Below are positions 15,556 through 22,930 of a stretch of 30,572 bases of DNA, piece after piece. Position 1 is the first letter of the stretch. Every line of letters begins with the position of its first letter. The DNA is taken from positions 1 through 30,572 of the forward strand of contig NZ_JNZP01000040.1 of the NCBI RefSeq assembly GCF_000725545.1, read 5' to 3'. This DNA comes from Streptomyces exfoliatus (GTDB lineage: Bacteria; Actinomycetota; Actinomycetes; Streptomycetales; Streptomycetaceae). A model generated the notes under the pieces. It worked only from the letters and a program-made list of their open reading frames with translations, was not told where the DNA came from and did no database searches. The position numbers and the translations under genes were made by a program.

Positions 15556-15667
15556 GTCTGTTGCGATCCTTCCGCTTGCCTGAGGGGGAAAACGGATCGC
15601 CTGGGGGAACGATCGCCGCAGAGTCTGACACGGGAGCACCCCCCAGGAGGAGGGGGTCGCACCGATT

Positions 15668-15695
15668 ACCGGTAGCCGATTTACCGACTACCGGT
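15668..15695. promoter_or_regulatory. Inverted repeat upstream of the M6 protease gene
   Basis: ACCGGTAG (15668-15675) and CTACCGGT (15688-15695) form a perfect inverted repeat with 20 bp between half-site starts, about two helical turns. It lies 113 nt upstream of the protease start and 30 nt beyond the stop of the dehydrogenase gene. It could be an operator, or a weak terminator for the dehydrogenase gene. Confidence 0.5.
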
Positions 15696-15724
15696 CCATC
15701 GGCCACCGGCCGCCGCCCCACCGG

Positions 15725-16609
15725 CTACTTGAGGAGAAGGTCCACCACGCCCGTCAGGTCCTCCTCGCCGCTGCCCACCGCGAGCCGGCGGCGCATCAGC
15801 TCGAAGTACGGCTGGATCAGCTCGGGGCTCACACCCTGCTCCTCGGCCGTCGTCTCGAACGTCGGCGTGCCGGCCACCTGCATCGCCAGATTGGAGACCA
15901 CGTCCGTGGTGTAGTCGCCGCTCTTCAGCTGGGCGGCGGTCTGCAGCACGGAGGGACCCGCCATCGCCGCGATCCAGCCGGAGAGCAGCGGGGCGAACGT
16001 GGACGGGTCGATGTCCTCCCTGCGGATCAGGGCGAAGGCGTGCGCGACGCCGCCGAACATGCCGTACATCGCGCTCAGCAGGGCCACGTCGTGCAGCGCC
16101 GCGAAACCGGCGTCCTCGCCGACGTAGACCGTGCCGACCGGCACCGCGAGGGCCTCCTGGTGGAGCTCGAACAGCTCACGCGAGCCGCTGTAGAAGACGT
16201 ACCCGCCGGCTTCCGGAACACCGACCATCGGCGGTACGGCCATGATGCCGCCGTCCAGGTAGCGGGCACCCCGCTCCGTGGCCCACGCGGCACGGGCCCG
16301 GGCCTGGGCGGGGGTCGTGGTGGTCAGGTTGACGAGGTCCTTGCCCGTCAGGTCGACGCCGTCCAGGGCGGCGCCGACGGAGGCGTCGTCGAGCAGGCAG
16401 ACGATGACGAGGCCGCTCGCGGCGACGGCCGCGGCCGCGCTGTCGGCGGCCTTCGCGCCGTCGGAGACGAGCGCGTCGGCGCGCGAGGGGGTGCGGTTCC
16501 AGACGGTGAGGGGGTGACCGGCGTCGAGCCAGGTACGGGCGAGGGCGGTGCCCATCGCACCGAGGCCGAGAAGGGTGACGGGGGACTTCGCTGCGGTGTT
16601 CTGCGTCAT
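15725..16609 (-). CDS. NAD(P)-dependent oxidoreductase, imine reductase-like
   Basis: The 294-residue protein belongs to the beta-hydroxyacid dehydrogenase/imine reductase superfamily. The N-terminal Rossmann motif is VTLLGLGAMGTALARTWLDAG, followed by VWNRTPSRADAL, where the Asn-Arg-Thr after beta2 favours NADPH. The middle contains LDGGIMAVPPMVG, and the C-terminal helical domain, with HDVALLSAMYGMFGGVAHAFAL, resembles the dimer-forming half of imine reductases. The substrate is unknown; cyclic imines or 3-hydroxyacids are both possible. ATG at 16609 is chosen because the Rossmann fold follows closely; the upstream 12 codons would overlap the promoter. It is divergent from an HxlR regulator across a perfect palindrome, which implies inducible control. 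Confidence 0.85.
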   Translation of the reverse strand: MTQNTAAKSPVTLLGLGAMGTALARTWLDAGHPLTVWNRTPSRADALVSDGAKAADSAAAAVAASGLVIVCLLDDASVGAALDGVDLTGKDLVNLTTTTPAQARARAAWATERGARYLDGGIMAVPPMVGVPEAGGYVFYSGSRELFELHQEALAVPVGTVYVGEDAGFAALHDVALLSAMYGMFGGVAHAFALIRREDIDPSTFAPLLSGWIAAMAGPSVLQTAAQLKSGDYTTDVVSNLAMQVAGTPTFETTAEEQGVSPELIQPYFELMRRRLAVGSGEEDLTGVVDLLLK

Positions 16610-16648
16610 GCCCTCAAGGCTGCTGCAGCCCGCTGACCTGCTCAAGTA

Positions 16649-16664
16649 CCCACTTCGAAGTGGG
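16649..16664. promoter_or_regulatory. Perfect 16-bp palindrome, probable HxlR operator
   Basis: CCCACTTCGAAGTGGG is fully self-complementary. It is centred between the start codons of the dehydrogenase (40 nt away) and the HxlR gene (43 nt away). HxlR/DUF24 regulators bind short palindromes with ACTT/AAGT half-sites in their own divergent promoters, so this is the expected operator. Confidence 0.75.
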
Positions 16665-16706
16665 CAGTTACCCTGAGGTCAGCGAGCAGCTCAGAAGGGT
16701 GGACAC

Positions 16707-17048
16707 ATGGCGACGCTGAACCGGCCCGGAGCGGACGACGGACACATCTGCGGCATCGACTCGGCGATGGAGGTGATCGGAGGCAAGTGGAAGGTCCTCA
16801 TCCTCTGGGCCCTCCACGAACAGCCCCACCGCCGCTTCGGCGAACTGCGCCGGCTGGTCCCGGGCATCACGGAGAAGGTCCTCGCCTCGCACCTCCGCGA
16901 GATGGAGGCGGACGGCATCGTGGACCGCGTCTCGTACGAGGAGGTCCCGCCCCGCGTCGAGTACGCCCTGACGAAGGACGGCATCCGCCTCAACGACGCC
17001 CTGGAGCCCCTGGCGGCGTGGGGGAGGGAGCGGGTGTCCGGTCCCTGA
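16707..17048 (+). CDS. HxlR-family transcriptional regulator
   Basis: The 113-residue protein is a winged-helix regulator of the HxlR (DUF24, MarR-like) group. The diagnostic N-terminal sequence is HICGIDSAMEVIGGKWKVLI, with the conserved Cys15 that serves as a redox or electrophile sensor in characterised members. The recognition helix region is FGELRRLVPGITEKVLASHLREMEADG and the wing is RVSYEEVPPRVEYALT. ATG follows AAGGG at 16695-16699. It probably binds the palindrome in the shared promoter and regulates itself and the divergent oxidoreductase gene. Its last 59 bases overlap the convergent otsA-like gene. Confidence 0.9.
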   Translation: MATLNRPGADDGHICGIDSAMEVIGGKWKVLILWALHEQPHRRFGELRRLVPGITEKVLASHLREMEADGIVDRVSYEEVPPRVEYALTKDGIRLNDALEPLAAWGRERVSGP

Positions 17049-18396
17049 GCGACTCCAGCTGGTTCAGGAACCAGCGTTGCGGGGGGAGGGCTGTGGCCGC
17101 TGCCGTGAGGCGTTTCGTGCGGTCCGTGCGTTCGGCCGGGGGCATCGACAGGGCCTGGTGGAGGGCCTCCGCCGTCTGCGAGACGTCGAAGGGGTTCACC
17201 GTCAGGGCGTCCTCCTTCAGCTCCTCGTACGCGCCCGCGCCCGTCGACAGGACCAGTGCGCAGCCCGCCTCCGAGACGACCGGTATCTCCTTCGCGACCA
17301 GGTTCATGCCGTCGCGCACCGGGTTGACCAGGGCCACGTCCGCGAGGCGGTAGGCGGCCAGGGAGCGGGGGAAGTCGTCCTGGACCGAGACCAGGACCGG
17401 CTGCCAGTCGGCCGTGCCGAACTCCGTGTTGATCTCGTCCGCCAGGGCCGTCACCGCGGCCGTGTAGGCGCGGTACGACTCCAGGTCCTGGCGCGAGGGG
17501 TACGCGGACGCCAGGTGGACCACCCGGTCCCGCCATTCGGGGTGGGTCGTCAGGAGTTCGCGGTAGGCCTGCAGGCCGCGGAGGATGTTCTTCGACAGTT
17601 CCGTGCGGTCCACTCGGACGATCGTTCTGCGGTCGCCGATCTCGTGGCGGAGCCGGGCCCGTCGTTCGTCCACCTCCGGGCGGTGCGCGAGGGCCCGCAG
17701 GTCGTCGCCGTCCACGCCCAGGGGGTACACCGCGACCCGTGTGCCTCCGAGGCCGGACGCGCCCACGCATTCCGTGAAGGACGACGCCCATCTGCGCGTG
17801 TGGAAGCCCAGCTCGTCCGCGCCGAGCATGCCCCGCAGCAGTTCCTCGCGGATGTCGTCCGGGAGCATGCCGAGGTACTCGGGCGACGCCCACGGGGTGT
17901 GCGTGAAGTGGGAGATCCGCAGGTCGGGGCGGAGGTCGCGGAGCCGGCCGGGGACAAGGGCCAGGTGGTAGTCCTGGACCAGGACCGCCGCGCCCTCCGC
18001 CGCCTCCGCCGCCAGCGCCTCGGCGAACGCGTGGTTGTAGGCGCGGTACGACTCCCAGCGGCGCCGGAACTCCGCGTCGAAGACCGGCTCGCGCGGGATG
18101 TCGTACAGGTGGTGGTGGAGGAACCACAGCACCGAGTTCGCGATGCCGTTGTACGCGTCCGCGTACACGTCCGGGGCGATGTCCAGCATGCGGACGCCCG
18201 GCTCTCCCACCCCGCGTCGGACCGCCTCCCGGTCGCCCTCGCCCAGCGCCGCGCAGACCCACACGCTCTCCTGCGAGGACACGGCGCTCAGGCCCGAGAC
18301 CAGGCCCCCGCCGCCTCTGCGCGCGGTGAGCGAACCGTCCTCGCCGAGCGTGTACGAGACCGGGCCCCGGTTTGATGCGACCAGCACAGTAGCCAT
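16990..18396 (-). CDS. otsA: Trehalose-6-phosphate synthase (GT20)
   Basis: The 468-residue glycosyltransferase joins UDP- or GDP-glucose to glucose-6-phosphate. GT20 landmarks are ASNRGPVSY and a glycine-rich loop (RRGGGGLVSGL), VQDYHLALVPGRLR, HFTHTPWASPEYLGMLP, GADELGFHTRRWASSF, VYPLGVD, the RVDRTELSKNI segment (Arg and Lys of the nucleotide-phosphate site) and VNPVRDGMNLVAKE near the C terminus. The length is close to E. coli OtsA (474). The last ~18 residues are a Pro/Arg-rich tail encoded opposite the hxlR 3' end and are probably not part of the fold. ATG at 18396 is preceded by TAGGTT and 6 nt, a leaderless arrangement. Substitutions in the acceptor region leave a related GT20 activity possible. 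Confidence 0.88.
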   Translation of the reverse strand: MATVLVASNRGPVSYTLGEDGSLTARRGGGGLVSGLSAVSSQESVWVCAALGEGDREAVRRGVGEPGVRMLDIAPDVYADAYNGIANSVLWFLHHHLYDIPREPVFDAEFRRRWESYRAYNHAFAEALAAEAAEGAAVLVQDYHLALVPGRLRDLRPDLRISHFTHTPWASPEYLGMLPDDIREELLRGMLGADELGFHTRRWASSFTECVGASGLGGTRVAVYPLGVDGDDLRALAHRPEVDERRARLRHEIGDRRTIVRVDRTELSKNILRGLQAYRELLTTHPEWRDRVVHLASAYPSRQDLESYRAYTAAVTALADEINTEFGTADWQPVLVSVQDDFPRSLAAYRLADVALVNPVRDGMNLVAKEIPVVSEAGCALVLSTGAGAYEELKEDALTVNPFDVSQTAEALHQALSMPPAERTDRTKRLTAAATALPPQRWFLNQLESLRDRTPAPSPTPPGAPGRR

Positions 18397-18430
18397 GTGG
18401 CGAACCTAGCCCGTCCCGTAAACGCTCAAA
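18397..18430 (-). promoter_or_regulatory. otsA promoter, leaderless
   Basis: Reading the minus strand, TTTGAG (18430-18425), 16 nt, TAGGTT (18408-18403), 6 nt, ATG. The predicted transcript begins at the start codon. Confidence 0.62.
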
Positions 18431-18510
18431 CGTACGTATACGAGACGGGCTGATTCGGCCACGGTCCGTGAGCGCCGCAGTCCGGGCCCGGGGCCGGGTC
18501 GGTTCCGCCG

Positions 18511-20301
18511 TCAGTTCTCGCGTCGGCCGTGCATCGCCGCCTTCGCCACGAGGCCCGTCGCCGCCAGGGCCACGGCCAGCGCGCCCAGGAGCCACAGCCG
18601 CTCGCCGTTGCCGCCCGTCTCCGCCATCGAGCCGCCGGACGGGGCGCCTCCGTGAGGGCCCGGAGCCGGGGGAGCGGGGGGCAGTGGCGGATCGGTCGTC
18701 ACCGGAGGCGTCGGGGTCGGTGTCGGCGTGGGATCCACCGGGGGCGGGGTGGGCGTGGGGGTGGGCGTCGGGGTCGGGGTCGGCTTCGGCTTCTCGATCA
18801 CCGGCGTCACCGCGCACGACGGGTCCTCGCTGCCGTTTCCGCAGTTGGAGCGGGGTGTCTCCACCTCCACGCTGTTGCGGAGCTTCCCGTCCCCGGCCGG
18901 CGGGTCCTTGATCTTCACCGAGTAGGTGACGGTCGCCGTCTTCCCGGCCGGGATGGTCCCCGTGTACGTGATCTTCGGCGCCGTGTACGCCACCGTCCCC
19001 AGCTTCGCACGGGCGTCACCGGCGTAGTCGGCGTCGTCGAGGTTCCCCGTGAGGTCGTCGCTGAACTTGGCGTTCGGGTAGTCGAGCGCGCTGACGTTCT
19101 TCGCGGTGATCGTGTACGTGAGCGTGTCGCCCGGCTTCACCGTGCGCTGGCTCGCCGTCTTGGTGATCTCCAGGTCGGGCACCGGGACGGAGAACGCGAG
19201 CGCCGACGGCACGTAGGTGTCGCCGCTCGTGGAGAACGTCAGGTCGGCCGAGGTCGCGCCCGCCGGGACGGCACCGGCCGGGATGTCGAAGGTCTTGGCG
19301 TCGATGCTCAGGTTGTTCACCAGCTTCGGGGCGACGGCGCCGTCGTCCTCGCTGACGAAGAAGTTGTCGGTGTTGCCGGTGTGCGACTCGGTGACGTTCC
19401 TGCCGTCGACGAGGAACTTGTCGCCCGGCGTGTTCCAGTCGCCCTCGTACGCGGTCACACTCGCCCGCACCGTGCCCGGGCCCCGGTGGAAGCCGTCCAC
19501 GGTGAGGGTCGTGGCGGGGGAGGTCGAGCGCTGCAGGACGTGGCCGCCGTACACGTACACGTTCCGCCGCTCGGGGGCGAGGAACGGGTCGGGGCCGGGG
19601 AACCTGTGGACGACGGTCAGGGACCAGCCCGCCACGCAGCCCTTGCCGTTCGGCGCCCAGACGTTCCCGACCGCCACCTGCGCGTCCGTGCCCGTGACGC
19701 CCGCGAACGCGGCGGTCACGTCCGACTCGCCCGTGTAGTAGTGCGGGCCGTTGGTGTCGGCCGGGTCGGCGACCATGCTGTCGATCGAGACGGGCGTCAC
19801 GGGGCCCGCGCCCACCTTGATCACCGGGGCGGTCGTCGTGGGGTCGCCGGGGGACGGGTCGACGTCCGCGCCCGAGATGTCGCAGCGCTTCAGCAGGGTG
19901 CCGCTCGGGCCCTTGTACGTGCCGTCGTTGCCACCCCAGAACAGCCGGGCGTACGCGACCTCGGCGCCCGCGGGGACCGTGACCTTGCCGGTGCTCGAAC
20001 CGTGGCCGCCACCCGTGCCGGCCGTGTCGATCCGCCGCATCACGAAGGTGTTGTTGTTGTCGGAGCCCTGCCCTGCCGCCGCCGTCGCGCAGCGCGCGGC
20101 CAGGTCCGCGGGGGCCGTGGGACAGCCCGTGACCGTGTTGCCGATCGTGGTGAAGTCGCCGTACAGCGACTCGTCGTACCGCTTGCCGAACGGCTCGACC
20201 ACGTCCGCGACGGCCGGTCCCGCCGCCGAGAACGCGAGCGAGCCCGCCGCGAGCCCGATGGCCGCGAGCACTCTGCCCAGGTGGTGTTGTCTGAAGCGCA
20301 T
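18511..20301 (-). CDS. Cell-surface protein with DUF11 repeat and sortase-type tail
   Basis: The 596-residue protein has a Sec signal peptide (residues 1 to about 33, ending AVADVVEP). A large extracellular region follows, containing VPAGAEVAYARLFWGGNDG and GWSLTVVHRFPG, as in bacterial surface proteins of the DUF3344 type. Next comes a DUF11-like domain (LEITKTASQRTVKPGDTLTY) and a long Pro-Thr spacer (about 505-545). The C terminus is a wall-sorting signal: MAETGG at 559-564, a hydrophobic helix and the basic tail HGRREN. Streptomyces class E sortases prefer LAxTG, and Met replaces Leu here. ATG at 20301 has no ribosome site; a TACATT box 8 nt upstream suggests a very short or absent leader. 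Its function is unknown; adhesion or structure is likely. Confidence 0.85.
   Translation of the reverse strand: MRFRQHHLGRVLAAIGLAAGSLAFSAAGPAVADVVEPFGKRYDESLYGDFTTIGNTVTGCPTAPADLAARCATAAAGQGSDNNNTFVMRRIDTAGTGGGHGSSTGKVTVPAGAEVAYARLFWGGNDGTYKGPSGTLLKRCDISGADVDPSPGDPTTTAPVIKVGAGPVTPVSIDSMVADPADTNGPHYYTGESDVTAAFAGVTGTDAQVAVGNVWAPNGKGCVAGWSLTVVHRFPGPDPFLAPERRNVYVYGGHVLQRSTSPATTLTVDGFHRGPGTVRASVTAYEGDWNTPGDKFLVDGRNVTESHTGNTDNFFVSEDDGAVAPKLVNNLSIDAKTFDIPAGAVPAGATSADLTFSTSGDTYVPSALAFSVPVPDLEITKTASQRTVKPGDTLTYTITAKNVSALDYPNAKFSDDLTGNLDDADYAGDARAKLGTVAYTAPKITYTGTIPAGKTATVTYSVKIKDPPAGDGKLRNSVEVETPRSNCGNGSEDPSCAVTPVIEKPKPTPTPTPTPTPTPPPVDPTPTPTPTPPVTTDPPLPPAPPAPGPHGGAPSGGSMAETGGNGERLWLLGALAVALAATGLVAKAAMHGRREN
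18708..18790. repeat. Short tandem repeats encoding the Pro-Thr wall spacer
   Basis: The plus strand shows repeated GTCGGG/GTGGGC-type hexamers. On the coding strand these give (Pro-Thr)n of the wall-spanning spacer, interrupted by PPPVDP. Such repeats may vary in copy number between strains. Confidence 0.75.
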
Positions 20302-20339
20302 AAAAGGGCAATGTAGGCAAAACGGATCATCATGGGGCG

Positions 20340-21281
20340 TTACGCCACGCGGCGGCGCGCGTACTCCGTGATCTCGGCCATCGGCGGCCGCTCCTCCGTG
20401 TCCACCGGGTACGTGCGGGGCGTGAACCCCGCCTCTCCCCGCTCGAACTGCGTCAGCCAGGGCCGCACCAGATGCCCCCGCGACAGCCGCAACTGCGCCG
20501 TCCGGTAGATCGCCGCCGCCATCCGGCCCAACGCCTGCCCGTCCTGGTGCCGGTGCTTGCGCACCCCCACGTCCACCTGCGCGAGAGCGTCCAGACCCAC
20601 CGTGTGCAGGGCGTCCACGAGCAGCCCCAGCTCCACTCCGTAACCGACGGGGAACGGCAGCCGTTCGAGCAACGAGCGCCGCGCCGCGTACTCGCCGCCC
20701 AGCGGCTGCACGAAACCGGCCAGCCGCGGCCAGTGCAGGTTCAGCAGCGGGCGCGCCACCAGCTCCGTCACCCGACCCCCCTGACCAGGGGTGTCGCCGA
20801 ACGGGCGGTCGTACATCGCCTTCACGAAGTCGACGTCCGGGTCCGTGAGCAGGGGGCCCACGATCCCCGTCACGAAGTCCGCCGAGAAGTCCCGCAGGTC
20901 CGCGTCCACGAAACAGACGACGTCCCCGCTCGTCACCATCAGCGACCGCCACAGGACCTCGCCCTTGCCCGGCACGGCCGGTATCCGGGGCAGGATCGCG
21001 TCCCGCGCGACCACCCGCGCCCCGGCCGCCGCCGCCACCTCCGCCGTACGGTCCGTGGAGCCCGAGTCGATGACCACCAGCTCGTCCACGAGCGGCACCG
21101 ACTCGCTCATCAGCTCACGCCGGATCACCGCGACGATGTCCCCGACCGTCGCCTCCTCGTTCAGTGCAGGCAGCACCACGCTGACGCGCGTCGAACGCTT
21201 GGCGGCGAGGATCCGCTCCAGCGGCCGGTCCGCCACGGACCAGGACCGCCGGGCCAGCCAGCGCTCCACCTCTTCCAGCAC
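20340..21281 (-). CDS. gpgS: Glucosyl-3-phosphoglycerate synthase
   Basis: The 313-residue GT-A-fold glycosyltransferase (GT81/GT2-like) transfers glucose from an NDP-glucose to 3-phosphoglycerate. It shows VSVVLPALNEEATVGDIV at the nucleotide site, VVIDSGSTDRT, the metal-binding DxD as Asp126-Ala-Asp128 (CFVDADLRDF), and the GpgS-specific GRVTELVARPLLN and YGVELGLLVD segments. GTG at 21281 is preferred because GGAG lies 5 nt upstream; the longer frame to 21431 would run into the thrC leader. The product feeds glucosylglycerate or methylglucose polysaccharide synthesis. No dedicated GpgP phosphatase lies in the window. It is divergent from thrC and followed after 38 nt by the surface protein gene. 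Confidence 0.9.
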   Translation of the reverse strand: MLEEVERWLARRSWSVADRPLERILAAKRSTRVSVVLPALNEEATVGDIVAVIRRELMSESVPLVDELVVIDSGSTDRTAEVAAAAGARVVARDAILPRIPAVPGKGEVLWRSLMVTSGDVVCFVDADLRDFSADFVTGIVGPLLTDPDVDFVKAMYDRPFGDTPGQGGRVTELVARPLLNLHWPRLAGFVQPLGGEYAARRSLLERLPFPVGYGVELGLLVDALHTVGLDALAQVDVGVRKHRHQDGQALGRMAAAIYRTAQLRLSRGHLVRPWLTQFERGEAGFTPRTYPVDTEERPPMAEITEYARRRVA

Positions 21282-21334
21282 GTGATCTCCATCTCGCGGT
21301 TCGGACGGCCGGTCCAAGGGTCCGGGCCTTCGGT

Positions 21335-21340
21335 TACAGT
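21335..21340 (+). promoter_or_regulatory. Candidate -10 of the thrC leader transcript
   Basis: TACAGT lies about 100 nt upstream of the riboswitch. Between them are two hairpins: CCCCGAT/GTCGGGG at 21357-21374 and CCGAC/GTCGG at 21377-21389. A start nearer the aptamer cannot be excluded. Confidence 0.35.
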
Positions 21341-21443
21341 CTTGAACAACGCGGATCCCCGATGCACGTCGGGGTGCCGACCGCGTCGGAGCGCAGGAAC
21401 GAAGCCCGCAAGGAACTTCACCCCGCTTCACAATCGAATACCG

Positions 21444-21584
21444 CTCATCCAGAGGGGCAGAGGGAAACGGCCCGTTGAAGCCCCGGCAACCCTCCAGTCG
21501 GTTACTCGTCCTCCAGCGAGGCTCCCGACTAGGGAAGGTGCCAAATCCGTCTCATGGCGAAAAATTCGTCATGGGAAAGATGAG
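21444..21584 (+). ncRNA. SAM-I (S-box) riboswitch upstream of threonine synthase
   Basis: The conserved S-box core is present: an AGAGGGGCAGAGGGA segment, a GGCCC...GAAGCCCCGGCAACC segment, and GAAGGTGCCAAATCC before P4. P1 pairs CTCATC (21444-21449) with GATGAG (21579-21584). P4 is a 9-bp stem (21553-21561 with 21565-21573, one G-U) closed by an AAA loop. The 3' strand of P1 runs directly into GGAGAAAGGG, the ribosome-binding region of thrC, so ligand-stabilised P1 could mask it. The family binds S-adenosylmethionine and normally switches off methionine or cysteine genes. There is no U tract for transcription termination. An ATG at 21571 lies inside P4 and is not a start. Confidence 0.93.
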
Positions 21585-21603
21585 GAGAAAGGGCCTCGCC
21601 TCC

Positions 21604-22890
21604 ATGGCTGTACAGACCGCTACCCCCGCCACCACCGTCGACCTCGGTCCCGCTTCCGGGCTCTCGTGTCGCGAATGCGGTGAAGTCTTCGCACTCGGCC
21701 CGATCTTCGCCTGCGAACTCTGTTTCGGACCGCTCGAGGTCGCGTACGACCTCCCCACCGGTGACCCCGAGGCGCTGCGCAAGCAGATCGAGGCCGGCCC
21801 CGCCAACATCTGGCGCTACGCCCCCCTCCTGCCCGTACCCGCCGACGTCGCGGACAAGCCGAACCTGAACCCGGGATGGACCAAGCTCGTCCAGGCCGAC
21901 AACCTCGCCCGCGAGATCGGTGTCGCCCCCGGCAAGCTCTTCGTCAAGGACGACTCCGGCAACCCGACCCACTCCTTCAAGGACCGGGTCGTCGCCCAGG
22001 CCATCGAGGCCGCCCGCGCCTTCGGCTTCACCACCCTCTCCTGCTCCTCCACCGGCAACCTGGCCGGCGCCGTCGGCGCCGCCGCCGCCCGCGCCGGCTT
22101 CCGCTCCTGCGTGTTCATCCCGCACGACCTGGAGCAGGGCAAGGTCGTCATGGCCGGTGTCTACGGCGGTGACCTCGTCGCCATCGAGGGCAACTACGAC
22201 GACGTCAACCGCTTCTGCTCGGAGCTCATCGGCGACCCGCTCGGCGAGGGCTGGGGCTTCGTCAACGTCAACCTCCGCCCGTACTACGGCGAGGGCTCCA
22301 AGACGCTGGCGTACGAGATCTGCGAGCAGCTCGGCTGGGTCATCCCCGACCAGCTCGTCATCCCGATCGCGTCCGGCTCCCAGCTCACGAAGATCGACAA
22401 GGGTCTGCAGGAGCTCATCAAGCTGGGCCTCGTCGAGGACAAGCCGTACAAGATCTTCGGTGCCCAGGCCGAGGGCTGCTCCCCGGTGTCCGTGGCCTTC
22501 AAGGCCGGCCACGACGTCGTACGGCCCCAGAAGCCGAACACCATCGCCAAGTCGCTTGCGATCGGCAACCCGGCCGACGGCCCGTACGTCCTCGACATCG
22601 CCCGCCGCACCGGCGGCGCCGTGGAGGACGTGAACGACGAGCAGGTCGTCGACGCGATCAGGCTGCTCGCGCAGACCGAGGGCATCTTCGCGGAGACCGC
22701 GGGCGGCGTGACCGTCGGCGTCACGAAGAAGCTCGTCGAGGCCGGTCTCATCGACCCGAACCTCACCACCGTCGTCCTCAACACCGGCGACGGACTCAAG
22801 ACCCTGGACGCGGTGGCCGACACCTCTCAGGCGACCGTCACCATCCGCCCGAGCCTGGACGCGTTCCGCGACGCCGGCCTGGCCCTCTGA
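21604..22890 (+). CDS. thrC: Threonine synthase
   Basis: The 428-residue PLP enzyme converts O-phosphohomoserine to threonine. It has an N-terminal zinc-ribbon-like pair CRECG (Cys22, Cys25) and CELCF (Cys37, Cys40), as in the class of actinobacterial and archaeal enzymes. The PLP lysine is Lys126 in NPTHSFKDR, the phosphate-binding glycine loop is SSTGNLAGAVGAAAAR, and VLNTGDGLKT lies at the C terminus. ATG at 21604 follows AAAGGG by 10 nt. Upstream in-frame ATGs at 21571 and 21475 lie inside the riboswitch. A CysO-like gene follows after 40 nt and is likely co-transcribed, so both may respond to SAM. Confidence 0.94.
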   Translation: MAVQTATPATTVDLGPASGLSCRECGEVFALGPIFACELCFGPLEVAYDLPTGDPEALRKQIEAGPANIWRYAPLLPVPADVADKPNLNPGWTKLVQADNLAREIGVAPGKLFVKDDSGNPTHSFKDRVVAQAIEAARAFGFTTLSCSSTGNLAGAVGAAAARAGFRSCVFIPHDLEQGKVVMAGVYGGDLVAIEGNYDDVNRFCSELIGDPLGEGWGFVNVNLRPYYGEGSKTLAYEICEQLGWVIPDQLVIPIASGSQLTKIDKGLQELIKLGLVEDKPYKIFGAQAEGCSPVSVAFKAGHDVVRPQKPNTIAKSLAIGNPADGPYVLDIARRTGGAVEDVNDEQVVDAIRLLAQTEGIFAETAGGVTVGVTKKLVEAGLIDPNLTTVVLNTGDGLKTLDAVADTSQATVTIRPSLDAFRDAGLAL

Positions 22891-22930
22891 GCCGACCCAC
22901 TCTCCCGGCTCTCCGAAAGGTTACGAAGAC

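Noticed and set aside
13018..15675. Very long plus-strand open frame (885 codons) opposite the M6 protease gene
   Set aside because: It reads as low-complexity Val/Gly/Ala/Arg without domains and mirrors the GC-rich third codon positions of the protease gene, whose motifs are intact.
21475..21603. Upstream thrC starts at 21475 and 21571
   Set aside because: Both fall inside the SAM riboswitch (the second in P4), so they would be structured RNA, not coding sequence.
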